Positions 37,558-47,399 of a DNA stretch of 64,000 nucleotides are shown in pieces (the stretch's first letter is position 1; the number at the start of each line of letters is the position of its first letter). The stretch comes from Plenodomus lindquistii (Eukaryota > Ascomycota > Dothideomycetes > Pleosporales > Leptosphaeriaceae): the NCBI GenBank assembly GCA_025504975.1, contig JANUWI010000002.1, positions 2,356,001 to 2,420,000 on the forward strand, given 5' to 3'. A program made the position numbers and the translations under genes. The notes under the pieces are model-generated. The model was not told the origin of the DNA, made no database searches, and worked only from the letters and a program-made list of their open reading frames with translations.

Positions 37558-40500
37558 TATAATTATACCTTTTAAATTGTATTTTCATCTCTATTAGTAT
37601 TTAGATTATAGATTCTATTTAATATTAATTACTAAAGTTAAAAGTATATAGAGCTAAAATATCTAAAATAGCTAGAGTATATAATTAATAAACTTAGATT
37701 TTATAAATAGATTATTCTATTTTAAGTACTAGTAATATAGTTTACTATTAATATAGAACTAGTAAACTACTATTATATTAGTATAATATTTTTAGTTTTC
37801 TATAAAGTATTTTAACGCTAAAAAGCTTTACTTATAAAAAAAGATTAGTATTTATTATTAAAGAAATTAAATTTACTTATATTTAGTAATAATTTTAGAT
37901 TATTAGTAAAGTTTAATTAAAACTTAATTTCTATTATTAAAGTTAGTTAATATTTTTTAAAAAATTACTTTAAATAGTACTATAATAGAATAGAATATTA
38001 GTAAACTAATATTCTATTACTAGTATAGTATAAATAGTATATAATAGTAATAAAGTTTTAAAAGTAGTAAATTCTATATAATATACTCTACTACTCTAGT
38101 CTATTTAGAAAAAAAGTAGTACGTAAAAAATTACTTTTATTCTATTTTAAAAAATAGTACTGTGTAGAAAATTACTTTTATAATATATATTTTTAAATAT
38201 AGTATCTAGCTTCTAGAGCTAAAAATACTTTTTAATAGCTTTATTTAATTTTAAACTCTTTATAACTTTAGTATTATAGTTACTTTATTTATATACTATA
38301 CTACTAATACCTATAGAATTTTTAATTATAACTATTAATTAGTAAAAATGTAGCCTAAACGCCTATACTAAAGTTTTAGAAAAAACTTAGAATCTATAGA
38401 AGTATTAGTATTTAAAAGTTTACTACTAAAAAATATAATAATAAATACGTAGAATCTATATTAGTTATATAATTATAATATTAAATAGCTACTAAAATTA
38501 ATAAATAGAGCTATTTTAGTTTAAAATATATATAGACTAAATACGTAATTATAATTTAATAGCTATACTAAAAATAGAAATTATAGAGCTTAGTAACTAT
38601 AAAATACTTATATAGAGAGAGTTTTATATAAAAAAAACTTCTAGCTTTTTTTAAACTAAATTTATTTTTATTTATTACTTTTCTATAATATACCTATTAA
38701 CGCTAGTATATATAATAACTAACTATAACTCTAGTACTATAGTATTATTATTTTAATTAGTAAAAAGCCTATTAATATTAGTATAATATAATATAAATAG
38801 ATTAAAAATCTACTTTTTAAATAGCGCTAAAAGAGGCGTTCTAACTAAATAATCTAGCTTTTTTAAAAACGCAAACTCTATAGGTAGACTTAATATTATT
38901 ATATAAACTAAAAATAATAGCTTTATATTATAAACTATTATCTATATATCTATATTATATTTTTTTACTATTATAGCCTACTATTCTATCTAAGTTTATA
39001 AAAGAGTTTTTTTAATAAAATTATTTGTATTTTTTAGTAGTATACTAAAAATACTAATAGTACTAAAATACTATTTAAATAGAATCTACTACTTATTTTA
39101 ATTTAAATACGTACTAAATATAATTTATTTTTTAGAATTATTATTTTTAGTTAGTAAATATTCTAGATTAGTTTAGTATATAGTTATAAATAAATACTTT
39201 TTTACTATTATTATATATTTATAACTACGTATTCTAGTATCTATTTTTTTCTATTAGATTTCTAATTTAAAGTAACTAAATTTTTTATATAACTTGTTTA
39301 TTTTCTAGTAATATTATAGCTAATTTATACTACTATTAATAGTAGTTTTTTAGGTATTAAAAAACTTTTTTTTAAACGTTTTAGTATTAAGCGCTATTAA
39401 ACTAAGTTTATTAATAACTTCTAAATTATTTAGTTTAGTTATAATCTATATCTATAACTATATAGGCTATAAGTAAATAAACTACTACTTTTTTTAGGTA
39501 CTAAGTAGTAATTATAAATTTATAACGCCTATTTTTATAATAGCTATACTTTAGAAAAGCTATTTTTTATAAAAACTTTACTACTACTATATAGTAGCTA
39601 TAGTATACTAGTTTTATATATAGTCTATTATACTAATAGCTAAATTTATACTAATAAATTTTACTACTATATTTACTCTAATATCTAGTAGTTTTTTTAT
39701 TTAATTCTAATATTATTATTATTTAATTATAACTATTTAATTTAACTATATTTTAATCTAGTTTTTATTATTTACTATAGTTTATATAAACGCTTTATTT
39801 AGTTTATTAACTAAACTTTTTTATATCTATTTTATAGTTTTTTTTTACGTAGGCGTTTTCTAGATAATATATTTTTATTAATATCTTCTATTTTATTATT
39901 TATATTTTTAATAATTTCTAAAAGATTATTATAGAAGTACTATATAGCTTTAAATACTTACTACTCTAGTCTATTTAAAAAGAGAGTACTATATAGAAAA
40001 TTAATTTTATTCTATAAAAAAAGAAAAGTAGCTTAGAGTTAAAGTAAAAGTAGTAGACCTTTTAGGCCTATTTTATAAAGCAATTATAGAGAAGTTAAAT
40101 AGTATAGCCTACTTAGTAATTAGGTGTATAGTTATAGAGATATAAAGAATATAAAATAAGTAGTAGTAAAGCCTATATAGTATAGACGCTAGTTCTAAAA
40201 TAAATAAATATATAGTTTCTAAACAATACTACTATAGAACTATAATACACTTATTTAAATATTTCTAAAAAGTAGATAACTCTAGTATAAACTATACAAA
40301 GCGCTTAAAAAATGCTATTAAAAGTTTATATAGAAAAGTGTAGTAGAAAGTAAAGGACTGTAAATATAGAGGTTATAAAAGCGCGCTAGTTCTAAAATAA
40401 ATAAATATATAGTTTCTACCTCTAGCTTTACTTCTCTACTTCTATATATATTTTTATTTTATAGTAAATAAAATCTAGCTGTATATTACTTTTTTATTTT

Positions 40501-40675
40501 ATATATACTCTACTTTTTATTCTATATATATTAAAGTAGCTACTATACTTTAATAGTATAGCCTTTTCTACTATAAAAGAAATTACGCTAAGCCTAAAAT
40601 AATTAAATTTATAGTTTCTACTTCTAGCTTTACCTCTCTACCTCTATACATATTTTTATTTTATAGTAAATAAAA
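37558..40675. other. AT-rich RIP-like block, left arm of the telomere array
   Basis: About 3.1 kb with almost no CpA/TpG/CpG and no usable frame. Short repeats recur: a block near 38081-38180 (CTACTCTAGTCTATTTA) comes back at 39960-40020. From about 40190 to 40675 a repeat occurs three times (see separate entry), the last copy running straight into TTAGGG units. It looks like subtelomeric repeat DNA. No gene is recognisable. Confidence 0.8.
40386..40675 (+). repeat. Subtelomeric repeat copies bordering the telomere array
   Basis: A sequence containing TATAGTTTCTACCTCTAGC, then CTCTAC, then ATTTTTATTTTATAGTAAA occurs at about 40400-40462 and again at about 40600-40674. A shorter copy of its first part is at 40189-40221. 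The last copy ends at ATAAAA directly against TTAGGG. Tandem short-distance copies next to a telomere tract are typical of chromosome ends. Confidence 0.75.
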
Positions 40676-40872
40676 TTAGGGTTAGGAGTTAGGGTTAGGG
40701 TTAGGGTTAGGGTTAGGGTTAGGGTTAGGGTTAGGGTTAGGGTTAGGGTTAGGGTTAGGGTTAGGGTTAGGGTTAGCCTGGCCTGGCTGGCCTGGCCTGG
40801 TTTATTTATTTATTTAGCCTGGCCTAACCCTAACCCTAACCCTAACCCTAACCTAACCCTAACCCTAACCCT
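40676..40872. repeat. Head-to-head interstitial telomere array
   Basis: 40676-40776 holds about 15 TTAGGG units plus one variant (TTAGGAG). A spacer of CCTGG-type repeats (40777-40800) and TTTA repeats (40801-40815) follows. From about 40823 to 40872 there are about eight CCCTAA units, one of them shortened to CCTAA. The TTAGGG strand runs toward the spacer from both sides, which is the orientation expected where two chromosome ends have joined, and both sides continue into AT-rich subtelomere-like DNA. An assembly join of two telomeres would look the same. Confidence 0.95.
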
Positions 40873-43115
40873 ATTAGCTAGATTTTATTATAGCTTAAAT
40901 AAATTTCTTTTTATATTAGGTTTATTTATAATAATAGTTATATTATAGCTAGTAATTTAATACACAGCTTTCTAGAGAGTAAAAGTAATATATAAAGTAA
41001 AGTATAAAATTTAGTATTTATAATATATTTATTTACTATGTAATTTACTATATTAGTATATATAATAATATTCTTTTTATTATTACTATCTATAGGCTTT
41101 TTATCTATATATAGGTCTAAATTATATCTATTTATCTATTCTAATACTTTACTTTTACTATTAGTAAGTTAAATAAAAACGTAATTACTAAAACTATTAC
41201 TATAGTATAATTATTATAGATATTAGAAAAATAAAGCGTTTAGTAGACTATATAATTAATAGTTAAAATTAAACTAGTAATAGCTTTATATCTAGTTAGT
41301 CTATATATATATAAACCTTTCTAGAATATAATTCTAAAAACTTTAATATAGTACGTACTAATATAAGTATAATTAAATATATCTACTAGTAACTCTATAT
41401 TTAAACTTTATAGTATAATATCTAGTATATTATATAACTAGATTTATATTAGTATTTCTATATTACTTTAATTTTTACTATTATACTAGAGTTATCTATA
41501 TCTATTCTATAGACTTTTTAGTTTTATATTTAATAGCTATAGTACTACTAGAGGTTTATATTAAGCTATAGAATATAAAATATAAACTACTATAAATCTA
41601 GTTTAATTAACTATTACTATTTAATCTAGTTCTAAAGTTATATTATAAACTAATATATATATTAATCTGCTATCTAATATATATTTAGCTAGTATAATAT
41701 TTATATCTATATAGTAATTTTATTTATTTATATTTTTATTAGAAACGCTAGTAAATATAGATATATTTATATTAATAAATAGGTTTTTAATATTAGTTTA
41801 TATAGATTACTAGTACGTGCCTAGTAAATATATCTAATAGCTATTTTATTTTTTAAACTTTTTTTTTCTAGATACTAGTACGTTATACTTCTATATATTA
41901 CTATTTTACTTTTTCTACTATATAATATTTTTTAGGTTATGTACTTTTTTCTTTACCTACTATAATACTATATTATTTTTTTAAATATATTATAATTAGT
42001 ATATTAAATTCTTTCTACTTTATAATTATAGTAAATTATATACTAGTAGTAAATAATTTCTATTTATAATTATACTATATTTTAAACTAAACTAGAATTT
42101 TACTAGTATTAGAAATTACTTTTAGTTATAATAGTAAAACTAATAGTAGCTTTTAGTAAGTTTTTATATAGTTTTACTTAAACTATATAACTATACTAGT
42201 ATTAAAATTAAAATATACTTTTATTTTAATATTAAATATAATATTTAAATACTATATAGTACTACTTTTTATTTAAACTTTAAAAATATAAATTAGGTTT
42301 ATAGCTAAAAAGAATATTTACACGTGTTATATTATACTACTAAATATATCTAATATTAAAGTTACTAGTAAATCTAATAAAAACTCTAAATAGATTTAGT
42401 ATAGTTATAGCTTTAGCTATATAACTAAAGCTAGTAGTAAAATACTAATATAATATATCTATAATTTACTAATAGCTTTATTAGTATTAATATATATTTA
42501 TAAAAATAGTATATAATATATATAGTATACGCCTAAAAGTTAATATACCTATACTATAATTAGAAGTTTTTAAAATATAATTCTAGATATTTATATTATA
42601 TAAAAAAGTAGAAATACTTAATTCTTTATAGATATATATAATAGTATAAATAGATATAATATAAAATTATTAGGTCTTTTATAGTTATAATACTCTATTA
42701 CTTTATATTAGTACTTATAAAATCTTTAATTAGTTAGAGGGTTTATATTATAAAGGGCCTAATAGAAATTTAGAAATAGTATTTTTAGGTAATCTAATAG
42801 AAACCTATATATAAACTAGTATAAGTTCTTTTACTTTAATAAATATAAAAGTAATAAAACTATATAATATAATATAACTTTAATAATACTTTTAATAGTT
42901 TTATAAAAACTTTAAAAAAGTTTATTATAATATGCGTAATGCTTACACAGTCTATTATTCTAAAGATAAAATTTATAAACAATAGGTATAGATTTTACGT
43001 GTTTCTATACTACCTAGCTCTAACTCTATGCATGTAATACTATTTACTAACGTCTATTTACTAACGTGCTATATCGTGTAGGATTTCTAGAAGTACATTT
43101 AACATTTAATAGAAA
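40873..43115. other. AT-rich RIP-like block, right arm of the telomere array
   Basis: About 2.2 kb of RIP-like sequence with no readable frame. The first bases beyond the array, read on the minus strand, share AATAAAATCTAGCT with the repeat at about 40455 on the left arm, hinting that both ends carry the same subtelomeric family. Composition becomes normal at about 43110, within the 3' flank of the fusion gene. Confidence 0.75.
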
Positions 43116-46100
43116 TTAGGCGCCATTAAACAAAAGAAGACTTCGAACTTTAACACTAGAAAATCCACGTTTGCACAGCAGTGCCCGTCCACGATGGATC
43201 GGGAACTCGGCCACTATCAATACGCTTACACTCTCAAGAGCAACGCCAGCTGCTCTTAGCGCCTGTAGAATAGCGCAAAGTGTTTCGCCTGTGGCAAGCG
43301 TGTCATCTATAACCACAATTGAACCATTTTTGGGTACAGCGCTTCGTTCGATCTCTACCCGCTTCTGGTTTGGCTTGCTGCAGATCAAAGACGAGACGTG
43401 GGATTGAAACTTCACAGCAGAGACAGTAGGCGGAGGAAGCTTACCAGCTTCTCGTATAAGCATCAAGGGAATATCAACCTTCAAAGATAACGGAGATGCA
43501 AACACGATGCCGCCGACCTCGCAACACGCTATTGCCGTGACAGTGCTCCAGTCGCCAACGAAGTGGCTCTGCAGGAGAGACGTGCACAATGCCAAGCCAC
43601 CCGGGTGTCGGGAGATGCCAAGCACATGACGGAAAACGATGTTTTGGCGTGGGAAGCCGGGCATCGAAGGTACCATGTCAGCTAACCGGAGTGAGTCCTC
43701 GTGTACCAAGGGCATCAAGCGGTCTTCGAAAAACATGTTCACAGCTTCATCGCCAGACGTTTCGTTGTCAAACATAAGACAGGGCTGGTGACTCAAGGTC
43801 TTCGAACTCGACTCCACGGGCGTGCTCAGCTTATGGCTCGCACCACCTCTGTCATCAAGATGACAACCCTTGCGCAACTGTCGTGTTCCTGCACTGGCGT
43901 GCACGTAGACCTCGATAAGCCTGCTGTTCGGTACCAGATGCGAAAAGGCGGCAACGGGGGCTTTGTCTCGCATACCGGTAATCAACAGCACACCCACGGC
44001 TGCGGCCTCGTTCACCACTTGCAAGAATTGCTCTTCTGGCAGCTGAGGCTCGTGCTGCACTCGATCTTTGAAGTAAGCTGTCAAGGTTGTGCGGTGCTGC
44101 TCCTTATAGGCGCGTTCAAAAAGCAGGCGACCAGTGTCAGCTCCAGTAGCCGTTGCATATTCTCGCTTGATAGCTTCGCTAATGCTCACAGCACGAGCCG
44201 TTAGAGAGCGCTTTGCGAACATGGAAACCCATACATTAGCGCAGTAGTCTTTACCCACGCAGCTCTGGCCCGTGATGAGAAGTATAAGCTTCGGCCCTAA
44301 TGGGGCTTTCGGAAGTGGACAAGCGTAGGCCAGCACGTTTCGCGGGTCCAGCCAGGTTTTGAGCTCAGCTAGCCGTTGCCGGTTAACGCCGAAGGCTCTG
44401 TGCGCGAGTCTAGCGTCCCTGGGGTCCGGCCCAAGGTCGGCGCAGTAGACCCCTTTGGATATGGGCAGCAAGTATTCTGCAACATGGTACACCCATTCTA
44501 CAGCAGCTCGTGCGACTCCAGTGCCGTCTTGGTCGCGAGGCCAAACACCAGTAATCACACATGCGAAGTCCCAATCTCGACAGCCGAATGCGCTGGCATC
44601 GGCCACGATGTCTCTGATCGCTCCTCCTCCGTGCAGCAGATGAAGGTAACACAGCGAGGACGGCCGACCCTCCACAACTGCCACTAAGCGCTCAGTTACC
44701 CTTCGGTCACCGATGTCCTTCAAGAACAGGCAACGCTTGAACGACGACGTCTTGCCCCCGCCATGCCCACCGTGCATCTTTGAAATGTACATTTCTGTTT
44801 CAAACAGACCGACGCAGTCGACGATCTTGACGCTGTCTTCTTCCGCTCCTAAAATAGAAGAGATAGCCGTAGAATATGGACACTCCACAGGTACACGCCT
44901 TGCTGTAGTAGATGCAATCATGGTCACACCGAGGTGCAGTTGATTGTCGTCCCAGTACAGGTAGACATCTGCAGAGCAGTCCCTGCCGAGCTTAGTGGTG
45001 AGGTCTTTGTCAAAACTGCTGAGCTTATGCTGTGCTTCAACACCACCGCTCAGCGACACAGTCCAATTTCGGACCAGGTACGTTGGGGCCGAGTAAGCCC
45101 TAAACGTCACGCTGACGACGATGCCGAAGTTCGTTCCCGCGCCTTTCAATGCCCATAGAATGTCGGTCTCGTTCTCTGGTCGGACGGATGCAGCCGGTTG
45201 ATACTGACTTGGTACATACCCAACGCATAAGACTTCACCGGAGTTGACGCTGACCAGAACGGCACCCACGATAGCATCGCAGGCTAGGCCATGCATTCGA
45301 GCCAGGTGGCCAATGCCGCCTTGTAGCCACAATCCAGCCCCTACACTTGGGCGGGATCCCAGAGGCACTGTTACTCCTGCCGCCATTGCCGTTGTAATAA
45401 CGCATCCGGTCGTGCAGCCAGCCTCGACGACAACGAGAGCATTGCAACCGAGATCGGTAGGTGCGCCTTCCTCTTTTGTGCTCTGAACGTATACTCGACT
45501 GAAGGCACCCATGTCAACGGAGACGATGTTATTCCAAACGCAGTGACCGCTATGACCCCCGCCGATGATGGTCAAGCTCGCTCCATGCTCGAGAGCCCAC
45601 CGGACGCACTGCTGAATGTGATCGATCTCTGTCGGTCTGCAGATTGCTGCGGGGCGGTGCAAACGAGCCTCTCGATTCTTGATCTGTTTGCCTTCATTCA
45701 ACGCTGGTAATTGTGTTGTGAGCTTCGATAGTTTAGTCGCATGCTGGGTAAAGGCCACCATGACATCGGGCGAGCTGAACGATAGATAGCCAGGATAACC
45801 TTCCTCTCGGTAGCCTAGGTCACGACAAACCTTACGCCACTTGACCTGGATAGTTTTGTGGACCTCCTCATCGTGCATCACAAAACCTGCGATGATAGGA
45901 ACGAAGTCGTCTAACGCATGATCCTCATCTGCCACCCTGACGACGCCGGTGGGGAAGGAAGCAGTCTGATGGCAAACCAGGCCATCAAGGCGCAAGCTTT
46001 CCCCACGATGGAAGACCGCTACCACTCCGCCTCTTGTCTCCCCGAGCAGTTTCAGACTCTGTTCGATGGTACCCCCTTTTGATGGCATGCCATACATGCT

Positions 46101-46622
46101 GTGACAAAAGAGAATCATGTCGTATCCCCTGTCACCATCGGGTATATAGCCATTGCTGCCGTTACGTGTGCTATGCTGTGGATCAAACGGGAGACGATGG
46201 ATGGTCGGCGAATCTTTCAGGCAGGGAAATCGTGATCGCGCCACGGCATCGACCGAAAGCCATGCCTCTAGGCTTTCTGCGAACAATGAATTGGGCTCGA
46301 AAGCCTCGTAGTGTCGGATTTTCCTCCTTTGGTAATCGGGAAGACTTCCTAGCACACTCTTCGGGCCGGGTCCGATTTCAAGGACAGAGATCCGTTCTCT
46401 TGAATCGAAGAGTAGAGCCAGTAGTCGAGTTAGTTGTGGGAATATAAAATGCTGATAGTTCGTCGAGCCCTGCACCAATATGTCGAAAGCGGTGCTGTAT
46501 TGTGTATCGGACAATGTCTGCCTCGAGAATGTTGTCGTCGAAGTAGGTTCTGATCGGAGGGCGTCTTTCAAGTCCTGGAGAGTGACCATCATGCCCGCAC
46601 TGGAAAGTTTGACATCGGCCAT
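43116..46622 (-). CDS. Four-domain protein: methyltransferase-like / BBE FAD oxidase / phosphomevalonate-kinase-like / APRT-like
   Basis: One uninterrupted frame of 1168 residues. (a) About 40-300: SAM-methyltransferase fold with motif I VLEIGPG (80-86) and an acidic motif II region AFEP. (b) About 325-775: FAD-linked oxidase of the berberine-bridge/6-hydroxynicotine-oxidase family, with GGGHS whose His357 would bind FAD covalently, SVGAGLWLQGGIGHL, GAGTNFGIV and a BBE tail with NRQRLAELKTWLDPRNV. No second flavin-linking Cys is seen. (c) About 778-930: P-loop GQSCVGKD (785-792) followed by SEAIKREYA and YKEQHR, the pattern of animal-type phosphomevalonate kinase. (d) About 985-1168: adenine-phosphoribosyltransferase-like, with PGFPRQNIVFRHV and the PRPP loop VVIDDTLATGET (1103-1114). 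All four sites look intact. The gene lies alone between AT-rich blocks beside the telomere array. I know no characterised protein with this order; a base- or nucleotide-modifying role is a guess. Confidence 0.85.
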   Translation of the reverse strand: MADVKLSSAGMMVTLQDLKDALRSEPTSTTTFSRQTLSDTQYSTAFDILVQGSTNYQHFIFPQLTRLLALLFDSRERISVLEIGPGPKSVLGSLPDYQRRKIRHYEAFEPNSLFAESLEAWLSVDAVARSRFPCLKDSPTIHRLPFDPQHSTRNGSNGYIPDGDRGYDMILFCHSMYGMPSKGGTIEQSLKLLGETRGGVVAVFHRGESLRLDGLVCHQTASFPTGVVRVADEDHALDDFVPIIAGFVMHDEEVHKTIQVKWRKVCRDLGYREEGYPGYLSFSSPDVMVAFTQHATKLSKLTTQLPALNEGKQIKNREARLHRPAAICRPTEIDHIQQCVRWALEHGASLTIIGGGHSGHCVWNNIVSVDMGAFSRVYVQSTKEEGAPTDLGCNALVVVEAGCTTGCVITTAMAAGVTVPLGSRPSVGAGLWLQGGIGHLARMHGLACDAIVGAVLVSVNSGEVLCVGYVPSQYQPAASVRPENETDILWALKGAGTNFGIVVSVTFRAYSAPTYLVRNWTVSLSGGVEAQHKLSSFDKDLTTKLGRDCSADVYLYWDDNQLHLGVTMIASTTARRVPVECPYSTAISSILGAEEDSVKIVDCVGLFETEMYISKMHGGHGGGKTSSFKRCLFLKDIGDRRVTERLVAVVEGRPSSLCYLHLLHGGGAIRDIVADASAFGCRDWDFACVITGVWPRDQDGTGVARAAVEWVYHVAEYLLPISKGVYCADLGPDPRDARLAHRAFGVNRQRLAELKTWLDPRNVLAYACPLPKAPLGPKLILLITGQSCVGKDYCANVWVSMFAKRSLTARAVSISEAIKREYATATGADTGRLLFERAYKEQHRTTLTAYFKDRVQHEPQLPEEQFLQVVNEAAAVGVLLITGMRDKAPVAAFSHLVPNSRLIEVYVHASAGTRQLRKGCHLDDRGGASHKLSTPVESSSKTLSHQPCLMFDNETSGDEAVNMFFEDRLMPLVHEDSLRLADMVPSMPGFPRQNIVFRHVLGISRHPGGLALCTSLLQSHFVGDWSTVTAIACCEVGGIVFASPLSLKVDIPLMLIREAGKLPPPTVSAVKFQSHVSSLICSKPNQKRVEIERSAVPKNGSIVVIDDTLATGETLCAILQALRAAGVALESVSVLIVAEFPIHRGRALLCKRGFSSVKVRSLLLFNGA

Positions 46623-47399
46623 TTGTAACGACAGCCTTCGTCAAGTCAGTCGATGCTGATCGACAGATGGTAAGGGATTGCTAAACACGATGAAGCAATT
46701 GGCAGCAGCGTGTACTGTGAATGACATGTTCTGCAAAGTAGCTATTCAATCACCTCAATGCGCTGTAGGGTGCATCAACTCTATCGGCTAAACTCTGCAA
46801 TCATGTGTTGTCCCCACTTGTCGATTGTGGCATTGGACAAGGCAGACGTCTGGAGGCCACTCGACTTATCAAATTCGCTGCTGGATCACTCCTATGTATG
46901 CGGAGAGTAAGCATGCATGTGCAGGTAAGAAAAGCAGTAGCGGAGCACAAACATCATGCATAATGTATTGCGTATATTGTTCTAATTCGCGATGCTAGCG
47001 TCCGCGGAGCGCTACTCGACCCCTCACAACGGCATTGTTGTGAACTTTCGTTACGGACGTGGCGTACTTACATTGGCTGGCTGCGGCCGGCAAACACCAT
47101 GTTACGACGAGCAGCTCCTCTACTACTCGTTTGAACAAGATGGCAGTGGCATGGCCCGAAGCAATCGCTTATACATGCAGCCCAGGAGCTGATTTCGGGA
47201 GGATGCCAAGCACACGTCTCCGGTGAGACCGTGTACTTGGAAAAAGCGACAATTGTCTGATCACGCATGCAGATCTGTGGCGCTTTGATTGGCGGTCCTA
47301 TTTTTTCTCCAAGATGGTAAGGGCGTATGTGCCCTGTGCAGGTTTAAGTCGCTCTTTGCTAAGAAATATCCACGCCTCTGCCGTTAGGGTAAGCTCACT
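46623..47399. other. Promoter region of the four-domain gene
   Basis: About 780 bp of normal composition upstream of the fusion gene, ending where AT-rich sequence resumes at about 47.4 kb. Open frames on both strands (about 65 codons) overlap each other and show no features. No other gene seen. Confidence 0.55.

Noticed and set aside
40676..40872. Regular short repeats reminiscent of a CRISPR array
   Set aside because: The units are 6-bp telomere repeats without spacers, in a eukaryotic genome.
45235..45486. Antisense open frames across the four-domain gene (also across the ATP-grasp and dehydrogenase genes)
   Set aside because: They are shadows of GC-rich coding sequence; the minus-strand frames carry all the conserved motifs.
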